Assembly: GCA_037576195.1 (NCBI GenBank)
Contig: CM075103.1
Span: 34,494,723 to 34,558,722 of the forward strand
DNA from: Phytoseiulus persimilis
Lineage: Eukaryota > Arthropoda > Arachnida > Mesostigmata > Phytoseiidae
Direction: 5' to 3'
DNA length: 64,000 bases
Shown: positions 12,801 through 22,723 of the stretch, one piece after another
Layout: each line of letters begins with the position of its first letter
Numbering within the stretch: position 1 is the stretch's first letter
Translations under genes and position numbers: made by a program
Notes under the pieces: generated by a model
Databases searched by the model: none
Told to the model about the DNA's origin: nothing
What the model saw: only the letters and a program-made list of their open reading frames with translations

Positions 12801-15800
12801 TTGGTCGGTCGGGGAGAGACTTTGTGGGGCCGCGGATATGGCTGGGTATCGAGCGTCTGTATTCCGTTGCCTAATTTAGTTTTTTCTTGTCTCTTGCAGC
12901 GCTCAGCAGTCGGCCGATTCGTCCACCCAGAACAAGGGCACAAGGAAACTCGGCAACCAGGTTGGTGCGGCACGGTTTTACAGCGTCTCTTCGGAAGTTT
13001 TTTGTGGCTGGAAGCCCGGTCGTAAGGACCGCAGCCGATGATCATCGGCTGCGGAGCGATGGACGGTTGTGAAAACTTTCTGGCGGAGCATCCTGAGAGC
13101 CCAGCCTCGATTGCTCCTCCCTTGCGGAGCCTCTAACAAGCTGTGTGACCAACCGAAGGGAACGGGGCATGGAGATGAAGGGATGAGCCTTTAAAATTAT
13201 ATTCGCTTAGCAGTTATCAGCAAGCATGCAGATGAATCCTTCCAGGGCACTTATCGCTAATCACAGCGAAATGCTGTATCGCTAGACCATGCGTCAACGA
13301 GTGGGACTGCCGAAGGGCGGAGAGAACGCGCCTGGTTTCGATCGTATTTGATCCGGACAGAAACATCGTTAATTTCCATTCGGAGGGTAGTCTCCATCAG
13401 ACGGGCACCCTTTGGGGATTGAAAAATGAACGGGCTCGACCTCTTGCCAAGAGACCTGTGCTGAAATTCTTGTGATCCTTTGGTCCATTGGATCATCTAC
13501 GGTGGTTCGATTTCCCTCCCGGGGGAAGGAAACCCTCCAGAGGCGTTGGCACTCTTTCTCTTCCATCACAATCTCACCGGTTTCCAGAGCGAAAACTTGG
13601 CGGAATAGCAGGGTGGCTTTACCTGCCGCATGGACGTCATCGTCTCGGCGTGAGATGTCGATTCCGCCGTGACAAGCCTTCAAGGTTCCGCTCAGGCTCG
13701 AGTTCTCCTCTCTCGAGGTTCTCGAACAGGATCGGGACAAGGAGGATTTTTGAGCCTTCCCAACTTCTTCCTCATCCAAACTTCCTTCCGGTTCCAGACT
13801 CCGATTCAGGGTTGCCGGGTTTACCTCCTCGTGCGTGGGTTTCCCTCCCGATTCGGCTTCTGTCAGCTGCGGAATGCAGACGCTTCCCGATTGAGATGTT
13901 GCGGGAGAGAAGAGAGCGTCGATCGATATTCTTCCGCACGAAAGCAGAACTCAGTTGAGCATGATCGGCGTGACAGTGCGGGACGTCGAATCAAATCGCG
14001 AGCAGAAGCAGCGGTTCGAGTTCTCCTCTTTTGAACGGAGATAATTAAATACTTGGCGGCCGAGAGGAGTTTCCATGGGAACCAGTCCGTTTGCTCCAGT
14101 CTCGGAGCGAAAGTCGCGCGGGGTATTCCATACGTGAACGAATCGTCGGGTGATGGATGGCTGATGAAATCGGGGAAGCGCCTGAGTTTCGATTCGCTTG
14201 GCGCTTCCCATGGTCTGAATTTCCAGCTGGCCGCTCGAGGACCAGTGAGCCGCCGGTCGAGCGCTACCTCAGGGAACACGGGGGTCCCGGGTAGAGGGGG
14301 GCTGAACTAATGACCGTTAAAAGCAGGCATCGTTTCAGGTGAAGAACATGGTATGATTCTATCGTCTTTGAAGCTAATGTAAATCAGTCACCGAACAAGC
14401 TTCGATAAGCATTGAGTATCACTATTTTGTTGAGTTACTTGGTTGTGACTGTGCTCTTTCCGGAAACGTTTCTTCTTTGCTCTTTCTGCAAGACACCAGA
14501 GCGGCACATCTATTCCTAGTTGAAGTCGTTGCCTGATTCCTGCGCAGCTCCGAGGAATCCTTTGTCCACCAGCTAGGAAGGGTCCATGGGTGATCGGTTG
14601 CACAGAGCCTACATGGTCTGCTCGGGCATTTCATGCACTTTGACATTGTGTAGGGTTTTTAGGGCCCCGTTGGGGTTGGACCGCCCGACTACCTGGCTTT
14701 CGGCGCAGCGCACCCGATCGCGCCCGCTGGGAGTGATCGTTCCATGAGCCGAAGGCGCGCAAACCGATCGAAAACCTCGGGTGACGAATGCGATCGGTTA
14801 TTCCAAACAATTTGTTTCTCTTTCCTCCGCGCCGAGCTGCTAGACGAATGGTTCCGCTCCGCTGCCTTCATGAAACCTCTCGAACGACTCGGCACTCCTC
14901 TTCGAGTGCTGTGGAATGCGGCCCGGTTTTAGTGCGTAACTCTCCGGGAACCTTTCCCGGACTCATTTGGTGCTCCCCCATCGACCTGAGCGTCACAACG
15001 CGACAGAACCTACGGAAGGCTTGCTGGCTTCTCACGATAAGACCGACGACCGCGTAAATTGCGAGCAACAGTGCGTGCGTGTAGTAGAGTGTTTTGCTCT
15101 CACCATGATGCGGGTTCGGTCGACCAGCGAGCGCCTCGTCGGAGCGACGTCTGGCTCGCGGCTGTGGTTAAGAAGGTCGGTCATGGGAGCTCAACGTCTG
15201 CGCTCGCATCAGAGCTAGGGAAAGCTGTTCTCGGAGCATATATGATTCAGCATCTCTGTCGGGAGCCGAACACACAAGCATGAACGGTGTCTCCCCTGAG
15301 GGCCCTACCTCCTGATGCCTCGGCAGCAGATGGACAGCACGAGAATGCACGGAGGCCCGAAATTCTCTTCCGCGTAAGATCCTGCCCCTTTCCGCGGGCC
15401 GTCAACGAGCCCTCCGAGAGCTGTGTCCTGTCTGTGCCTTTGTTCTCATCGCCTCGTCGGGACAACAGCCAGGCCTTCCGTTTATCTGGTATGAAGCCGC
15501 TTCTTCTATATGGCTCCTCATCGTGCTGACTTTTTCCCAGCGGTCTCTTGTCCCTGTAGCATCAGCTATCGTGAGATCCCGAAGTCGGCTGACTAACTGG
15601 TTCGAAGGGGGATCTATAATTCATCAATGGCATCTCTCCTCGCTCGGTTCTCTTCAACCTCGTTTGCTTCCTGCTGTTTCGTCCCGTAGCGCGAGACGTT
15701 GGAGGAATCGAACGCCAACGATATGGACTCTTCGCGTGTTGATCCGATCCATGCTCGCTGAGCAGTGACGTAGATATCACAGCAGCTAGCATTGAAGTCA

Positions 15801-18800
15801 TCGTTGAGCGACGTTTTTGATCCGTCCTCCCGCCAGACGTCACAATATCTTCCCATCGCTGTCGATCCCTTGAAAGGTTCCTCTTCCCTTATTTGGCCAA
15901 AGCCGACTCGGGTCGTGGCTATCGCAACTCCCGCGAGCTGCTCCTTTGCGCCGCTGTCTCCGTTCGAGAGGAAGGTTCGGTTAGAAGACGCCCAGGATGA
16001 TAGATGAAACCCGTCGGCATCGATGTTCGTTATGTTCTCGTCCAGGGGAAGGTGACGTCGTTTCCGCTCGCGGATCTGCCGTATCTACACGCGGGCTCTG
16101 CCGCTCCGTTCGTCGTTTTCCCCTCCGACGCCCGAATTGCTTAGAGCGACTGGCGGTGGTAACCTTCCGGCCGCGGTTTCCAGGTGCGAAAACCCCGTTG
16201 CCGCTATTTGCAACGCGGCTGTTCCTCGCTGATCATTACAAGCGGCAAGAGGGGGAGGGGGTTGGAACGCTGCGAGGCGGGAGCGTCCTCGGAGCGCCCT
16301 TAGAGCCGGCGGTCCTAGAGCTCTCCTCTCCTCGTTCCACCGAAACCTCCTTTTCCTGAGCGTTGCCTCGAGAGTTTCTTGACATTTTCTCGAGTACCAG
16401 CTGCTTTGGCTTTCTTGGTCGGTCCTGATTCGATGCGAATCGTCGACTGATTGTTCGATGGTGGTGCGCTAGTGGGTTCTGGGAGCAGCGTGGAAAAACT
16501 GATGAAACTGACGGCTAACTAATGCAGCAGCGTGTGTTGATTGTCTACTAACCCGAGGTGCTGGGCTATAGTCTGTCTTCGATCCTGTACGACCCAACCA
16601 GCCCAGAATGAACTCCGTTCTCGACTCTAACACCGTTCGCTTCTTCCTTCGAATGAACGCAGGTGATCCGCAAGGGGTATCTGTGCATCCACAATCTGGG
16701 AATCATGAAGGGAGGCTCCAAGGATTACTGGTTCGTGCTGACGTCGGAGTCTCTATCCTGGTTCAAGGACGAGGAGGAGAAGGAGAAGAAATACATGCTG
16801 TCCCTCGACGGTCTGAAGATCAAGGACATCGAAGCGGGCTTCATGAGCAAGAAGCACACGTTTGCACTCTTCAATCCGGATCAGAGGTTAGTATCCATGA
16901 CGAAACTCGTCGATCCGAGAACTCCGGGCCGCACTGTTGGTTGAGGAATCGCTGAACCGGGAACCGGATCGGCATGGAAGGTGTTCGGTGAGGTTGGCTG
17001 TGAATGGGGATGTGAAAGCTTCTAGGACTCCGTAGGGAAAGTTTGTGTTCGGCCGCGAGACGGCCTCCAACTCTTTAGCGCCTTGGAGAAGTTTTCACGT
17101 TCAGAGACGCGTTCAGATTTTGGTGATGTCTGATTCGCGTGTACATCAAAGATTTCTCCATCATTGCTGCTATCATTGACTAAAACTGCGTTGTAACTTA
17201 CTCCGCAGCCACATGTATGTATCATGCAACTAGAGTTTAACGTGGAACTAACGCAAAGTAGCTCACGCCTCCGAACTAACCGATGCCTTTTCCTCAACCG
17301 ATTGCCGTTGACTAAATCCCTGTGCTTCGGTCTCGTGACCATGGTCAATGCCTCAAAAACCAGCGCGTTATACCCTCAATAGCTTCGTGGACTCTATCGG
17401 GGAATGTCGAACCCGTTCTGACGCAGAGATTCTGGAGAAAAGTTCGGTGGGAAAAGGGATTTCGGTGGAGGGTCGCTCAGCTATCAATCAGTGTATCAAC
17501 TTCCCGAGTCCGTCCCTCATTACGGCGGCGTTGCGATTGAAATGAACCGAAATCTCGATTTGATCATGAATCTCGACTGATGCAGCAACGCAAAGCCACC
17601 TACATGTCATATTTCATTCTCTTTCTTTCAACGCCGCTCCTCGACTCACGACGGATCTTCGAACTCGGCTTGTAACAAAACTCACATCACCCACGTGTGT
17701 CTCTGTGCCCGTGTTTCCGGCCTCTGCAACCCAATCACTCGACCTTGCCTCGCTTCCTAACTGTCTTCATGACTCCGTTTTACAATTCACTCTTTCTCGT
17801 CTTCGAAACCTCACTCCGGTGCCACTCTGCTGTGTCCTCGCCGATTCTCGGTGCTACTCTGTGATATTATTCATCCTCGTCCGGCGGCGTTCGGAAATAT
17901 TCCGCGCTGTGAAATTTTCCGAAACACCGGGAAACCTTCGCTTTTGTTTGGCTTCAATTTCCGTCGCCCGCGTGCCACGAATTCTCTAACTATTCTTCGG
18001 CTTACCCTGGAGGAACGTGTACAAGGACTGCAAGCAGCTGGAGCTGTCTTGCGATTCTCTGGAGGATGTGGACTCCTGGAAGGTGAGCTGTCGTAATCTT
18101 TTAGCGTCTGATCGGGAGAGCCTCATCGCTCCTCGGAGTGGGCTCATCATCATTGACTTTGGTTCGGTTTTTCTTTTTTCAGGCGTCGTTCCTTCGGGCG
18201 GGAGTCTATCCGGAGAGACAGAGCTCGGAAGTGGGCGAAGAGGGAGATCAGGGGAACGAAGGGGGATCGGGATCCATGGATCCCCAACTCGAGAGACAGG
18301 TTAGATCACGTTTTAGCGCTTGTGTCCCGGCTCGGAGAAGCCGAACAGACTTCTCTCAATTAAGGAGGAGGAGAACGGTTCTCTGCGTAGGACGAACTCC
18401 CCGGACCGGGTAGAACATTAGGATGGGAGCCGAGCTCCATGAATCCCGTGCACGGCCGGAACCTCTATCCGGGCCCCGAGCGCGCTGGCTGCAGCACCGA
18501 GTTAGAATTACGGCTCTACCTCCTCGATCGAATCCGCACGGAAAACCTTGTGAATCACAAATAGAACCTCGCCTTACCTCTACGACGCTCGTACGGAACT
18601 CAACGAAGTGCGCAGCTTGCTTCGAATTCAGGCGACATTGTTCTCGTCACTGCACGAGAAGCTTCTGAAAAAATCCCTAGCTTTCCCGAATGCGCCATTA
18701 GTTGAAGAGCTCTCGTAATGTGACAGTCGGCGCTCACGTCCGAGTTAGTTTGGACGAAACCGACTTCGGCCAGATTTTTATTTCTCCTCCGCCGCAGCGG

Positions 18801-21800
18801 AGGCCTCTCCGTGCCGCATTCTTCGAGTCCGAGGGTGGGCCACCAAGCGAGCGAACCGAGCGGTGGCTGAAGTTTTTATCGATAGTGGAAGGTCGCGGGA
18901 ACTCTCCCTCTGCCAGAAACTTCCCAGCTGACTTCGCGGCCGAGCTGTCGATAGCAAAGTTGTCTCCCGGGCGACCGTAGCTGTATCAGATGTAGAAGTA
19001 GATAACGTCAGCTAGGTACGTTGTCAAGTGGTGACGAGGCCGGGCTACGATAAGGCCGGTCGTAGCCGCGACCTGCTTGCTCAGACTGTGAACTGGAAAC
19101 GATGGCTTCGCTTGCAGGTGGAGACGATCAGGAATCTGGTCGATTCCTACATGAAGATCGTCACGAAGACCTTCCGCGATCTGGTCCCGAAGACCATTAT
19201 GCACCTCACCATCAACAACACCAAGGATTTCATCTATGGGGAGCTCCTTGCGGCTCTGTATGCGAGCGGAGACCAGTCGCAGATGATGGAAGAGTCTCCG
19301 GAGGAAGCCCAGAGGCGGGAGGAGATGCTCCGCATGTACCACGCATGCAAGGAGGCTCTCCAGATAATCGGTACGTTGAATCTTACGTTCTAGCTACCAA
19401 TCCGGTTGTGATGTTTGTTGTGCATCCGATAATCCGAGCGACTCGAGGAGTGGGTGCGCTCGCTTCCGATCAGCTTTCTTGAATCGAGCTGAGTGAATCC
19501 TCGTTCGGAGCGGCATCTCCTCGGCGTGAAGGTCATTGGGTGGAGTAAATCTCGCACTGCAACAGTTCGGCAGTGATGTTCTTCGGGAGCAGTGACCGTA
19601 CTCCGCCGAATCCGTGCCAGACAGCCCTGCTATATCCGGGACAGCCGCCTCTCCATCGATTCCTGTCGAGAGAGGAGGAAAGTAAGCGGGAAGAGGGAAG
19701 CCATCATCGGAAGAGACTCGATTGAATTTTGCTGGAGCGGAAAGAAGCAGTCGGACCGATTTTGGCGGACGGGCTGGACGAGCCGCATCCGGATTTGTCT
19801 CTCGAACCGCTCTATCGATGAGCCCCCATCCGACTGCGCATAATCTACTTCTGATGCGAGCCTCTCGTTCCCTCGTTGGTTCGACTCGATTGCTCAGTCG
19901 TTTGGGGCTGCTTTTGGTTTCGTTTTTTTCCGAGCCGTTGATTCCCTTGCTCCTCGGTAATTCAACTCGTATGTTCCTCCAGATATTGGGTTTGTGGTTG
20001 AGGGACCTAATCCGTTGTGTGACCTCCAAACGACGACCGTCGGCCCGTGAACAGTCGTGGCTGTCTTAGAGACTGGGCTTGGAGGATCACTCTCTGCGGC
20101 TTCTGCTCCATATCTTGTAGAGCCCAGCTACCCGCCAGAATTCCTCCCTGTTGGCTCAGAGCGGGGCGTGGGCGGGGTGGAAGCCGTTGTCTGGACTGAA
20201 AGGGTCGCCGCTGCTCGGAGCCGTCCGAAGGTAGTTTGACCGAGCTCCCGCTGAATCTCATGGCAGTTTCCCCAGCAAAGAGGGAACCATCGCGAACTTT
20301 GAACGCCTTCGGCCACGACTCGAGGCGTTTTGGGTCGAGTCTCGTTGGTGGCGAGCTGCTTCGCCAACTCCGTCCGTAAATGTCGTTTTAATGACGTTAT
20401 GCTAAACTTGTTTGCCCGAGGCTTGTTCGTTAAAATACTCCCCGCCCTTTCGGCCGCAGAGCTGCGCGCCGTCCGTGAATAAGATGCCGTCTAGAACTTC
20501 CTGCCGAATTTCGAAGCTACGCAAGAAATCTCAAGATGCTCCACCAAATGCGGAGAGATTCCCAGAACGAAGCGCCCCCACCTCCCGAATGGCTGCGCTC
20601 CGATGTCGGAGATAATCGTCGTGCAGCTGCGCTGTATTCGATCTTCATATCAATCATACCTTCCAGGCGATGTGTCTATGGCGACTGTCTATCAGCCGAC
20701 ACCTCCACCGGTGAAACAGGACTGGCTGCCAGCGAGCCAGGTAATAAATCTTGATGTATCTTGATGTGAAGCTCTGCTCAAACCTCACCGGATCTCTGTT
20801 CTTGTGGCAAGGCGAAGGAGACAACCCGCTCGCCGGTGACCCCGAAGAGAAAGCCAAACTAACGAATGGTCGTTTGCAGCCGACGGATGCGCCTACATCC
20901 CCGGGAGGGAATCGGCGAACCCTTCCCCCGGCACAGACCAGGCCTCCGCCGCACCCAGGCAACCGGCCCACACCCCCACCAGCCATTCCGGGCCGACCGA
21001 GGCCAGCTGCGCCCTCGTGAGTATTACCCTTTCTTCCGGACCGGTTTCCCCGTTTCCCAATAATCCTGCCCGACGTGACACATTCGAGGCTCCCTCGTCA
21101 AGTTTTTAGATTTCATTGGTTTGATAAGCATAGACTGATCGACTGGCGTGGCTCACCGCTTGGCAACCGAAGACATGTTATGCTTTTGTACCCATTATTG
21201 TTCCTGATGTCGCGCCGACTAGTTGGACTATTAGCCAGCGTATTGTAGCAGTCTTTCGTGTTTTCTGTAGGAATGCTGAGAATGCTAGGTGTAGGCATGA
21301 AGGTCACCCGCGAGTATTCCGCTTGAGTTTTCGCTGTCAGATGATCACCTCGAGAACTTCAGTCTCCTTTGAGTGATGCGGATCCGCCCAGGGGCAGGGG
21401 ATCGACGGAGCCGGGATCAGAGTCTGCTGCCTCGGTTGGTTGAGTCGTATCGGTGCCGCGTTTGTGTCGCTGCTCGGAATCCCTGCTCATCAGGCGTCGG
21501 TCTGACCAAGTCATGACGAGGGCTTCCCTCTAAGAGGAAACCGAGTGATGCCGTGTTCTCGACTCTTATCCGCTGATCTCCACGGCGATGGACGGGGTCT
21601 CGTCTCGGAACGGCCGCTCGCTGAGAATTTCTCGCGGTGTACGCGATGGGGTTTCCGGGCAGCGATCGGAGTTTGTTACGCTCCAGGCCGGAGGTCCAGC
21701 CGTCCGAAGAGCACCGCTTTGTATCTCGATCCGTTGCACGCGACGTTTTTGCCCTCCGAACATTTCCGAAGCGAATCCTGGGGTCCGATGTGCTTTCGTT

Positions 21801-22057
21801 TCTCATAGGCATACGTTTTTCATTTCCTTACGCAAATTGGGAGAACTCGACCAGAAGCGCCATGCCTGCGCGGAGCATGGCTTCCTCCCGAATCAGTTCG
21901 TGGAACGATCGGAGTCCCCTCAGTTCGCGAAGCCAATTACTGCGGCGATAGGTCGTGGCGGAATCCGGCGGAACACTTCACTGTTGTCTAACGAACGCTC
22001 TGTTTTTGCGCACGCTGCAGTCGCGGGGCTACTCCGACTATACCACCTCGATCTTAG
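854..22057 (+). CDS. shi: Dynamin (Shibire-like) large GTPase, proline-rich isoform
   Basis: Membrane-fission GTPase that pinches off clathrin-coated vesicles. Exons read: 854-999, 1552-1678, 1817-1913, 2560-2763 (alternative 2820-3023), 3766-3896, 3997-4073, 4207-4339, 4466-4666, 7465-7635, 7725-7809, 8616-8724, 12900-12960, 16663-16886, 18013-18082, 18183-18299, 19118-19370, 20667-20740, 20880-21016, 22021-22057. All junctions are GT-AG and phases match throughout, giving about 817 residues, normal for the family. The G1 loop GGQSAGKSS has its Lys at residue 39; G3 is DLPG, G4 is TKLD. Middle domain, a PH domain starting VIRKGY, a GED starting [11 protein letters not shown] and a short proline-rich tail follow in the standard order. 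The start is the first Met before the conserved [12 protein letters not shown] helix. Exon 11 (HIRERE..., 8616) and exon 12 (61 nt linker, 12900) are less conserved. Wording of PH and GED is closest to arthropod Shibire as I remember it. Confidence 0.96.
2560..2763 (+). other. shi: Dynamin exon 4a (canonical version)
   Basis: This exon of 204 nt starts and ends in phase 1, after acceptor ...GGAACAG and before donor GTAGGT. It encodes the central GTPase segment from [15 protein letters not shown] to [10 protein letters not shown]. It carries G3 (DLPG), the catalytic Thr after it, the conserved Lys (Lys142 in human dynamin-1 numbering) and the PVGDQPPDI loop. It is almost identical to ordinary dynamins, so it is the default isoform. 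Confidence 0.93.
2820..3023 (+). other. shi: Dynamin exon 4b (divergent tandem copy, probable mutually exclusive exon)
   Basis: The exon is again exactly 204 nt, phase 1 to phase 1, with acceptor TGATTTCAG and donor GTTTGG. Of 69 residues about 35 match exon 4a by my hand count. DLPGLT, LAV, ATSD and VDP are kept, but [13 protein letters not shown] is replaced by [13 protein letters not shown], so the Lys after the catalytic Thr becomes His. The frame is intact and the conserved sites are those a dynamin fold needs, so it looks selected, not decayed. Only 56 nt separate it from exon 4a, probably too little for a functional intron, so inclusion of both in one transcript is unlikely. Confidence 0.85.
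4769..4782. repeat. Poly-C tract (14 C)
   Basis: A homopolymer run inside dynamin intron 8, prone to length error in assembly. Similar C- or G-rich runs occur near 9,003-9,021 and 42,115-42,126. Confidence 0.9.
5806..6120. mobile_element. Decayed non-autonomous hAT-like MITE in dynamin intron 8
   Basis: The 315-bp segment begins CAGTGCCTCTCAAC and its other end, read on the minus strand, begins CAGTGATTCTCAACC; this matches the CAGTG-TCTCAAC type of terminal inverted repeat found in many animal hAT elements. The eight flanking bases are GTTTGAGG and TTTTAAGA, agreeing at 5 of 8 positions, as expected for an old 8-bp target duplication. No transposase frame lies inside. The rest of intron 8 (4,667-7,464) shows nothing else that I recognise. 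Confidence 0.6.
8725..16662. other. Two long dynamin introns flanking the 61-nt exon 12
   Basis: Introns 8725-12899 and 12961-16662 hold no gene I can identify. The one notable object is a long minus-strand frame at 12,260-13,045 overlapping exon 12 (see findings). C-rich tract at about 9,003-9,021. Confidence 0.5.
20880..21016 (+). other. shi: Dynamin proline-rich exon 18 (alternatively included)
   Basis: It encodes about 46 residues, starting [10 protein letters not shown], with several PxxP and PxRP motifs (for instance [11 protein letters not shown]), the typical SH3-binding tail of dynamin. The acceptor is TCGTTTGCAG. The frame meets a TGA at 21,018, but a strong donor GTGAGT begins at 21,017, one base earlier, so splicing onward is favoured. 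The exon is 137 nt (not a multiple of 3), so including or skipping it changes the frame of the next exon. Confidence 0.75.
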
Positions 22058-22722
22058 ATTTCTTCCTCGACGAGGAGAGAAACGGAGACGAGGAGCAGGA
22101 CTTGGATCAGGAGTCGGATATAGAAGGGCAGGATGACGACAACGAGGAGGAGATGGTCGATGGAGGAGAAGGAGGAACTAGCGGAAGAAGCCGTTCAAGC
22201 AGCAGTCACAGCCACAGCCTAGATAGTACGAACCATCACCAGGGGACCGGAAAAGACAGCGACGCGACCAGTGCCTTGACACCATCGTCGTGCGCACTAA
22301 CCCCGGGCTCACATGACAGGTCGGTCTCTCAGTCCTCGTCGACGAAAACCGTTCGCAACGCATCGACCCAAGTCAACTTGCTCGAGTCGGGCTCGCAGCC
22401 TCCCACTCAGCCGCCGTCGGGGCCGCAGTCTCGGAAACAGAGCCTCGCGCCGGGCCTTCGCGGAACCAAGGCGGCAGCTGGCAAAGGTGGGAAAGGCGGC
22501 GCTCGAGGAAAAGGCGGCGGGAAAAAAGGCTCGACAGGGAACTTCGAATCAAAATGCGTCATGGTCACATGCACGCTATGCGGCAACGCTTCGAGAAAAG
22601 GCGGGCATTGGGACCTGGAGACGGTGAAACGGTGCCCGTCGTGCTGCACTTGCTGTAGTCTCTGCCGCCAGGCGATGGAGTTGGCCGCAAACACTCGGAA
22701 TAAGGTCAAGGACGATAAATAA
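22021..22722 (+). CDS. Terminal exon encoding a 233-residue acidic/Ser-rich/Cys-rich tail; possible dynamin exon-18-skipped isoform
   Basis: An exon with a good acceptor (CTCTGTTTTTGCGCACGCTGCAG) is open from its first base to TAA at 22,720-22,722, where an AATAAA overlaps the stop. The product runs: [19 protein letters not shown], a strongly acidic stretch, a Ser/His-rich stretch, a PPTQPPSGP segment, a Gly/Lys-rich stretch, then a cluster CVMVTCTLC...CPSCCTCCSLC that could bind zinc. I do not recognise the family. Dynamin exon 17 ends in phase 0 (20,740), so skipping exon 18 would fuse this frame directly to the GED (total about 993 residues). Including exon 18 instead reads this exon in another frame, giving [11 protein letters not shown] and stop at 22,055-22,057. 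Alternatively it is the last exon of a separate gene whose upstream exons I did not find; no ATG opens the frame locally. Confidence 0.6.
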   Translation, partial: SRGYSDYTTSILDFFLDEERNGDEEQDLDQESDIEGQDDDNEEEMVDGGEGGTSGRSRSSSSHSHSLDSTNHHQGTGKDSDATSALTPSSCALTPGSHDRSVSQSSSTKTVRNASTQVNLLESGSQPPTQPPSGPQSRKQSLAPGLRGTKAAAGKGGKGGARGKGGGKKGSTGNFESKCVMVTCTLCGNASRKGGHWDLETVKRCPSCCTCCSLCRQAMELAANTRNKVKDDK

Positions 22723-22723
22723 A
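22718..22723 (+). other. Polyadenylation signal AATAAA
   Basis: AATAAA overlapping the TAA stop of the terminal exon; the last 3'-processing signal of the plus-strand transcription unit. Confidence 0.65.

Noticed and set aside
19394..20029. 211-codon minus-strand frame
   Set aside because: Lies inside a dynamin intron, low-complexity basic composition, no family features; kept as a probable chance frame.
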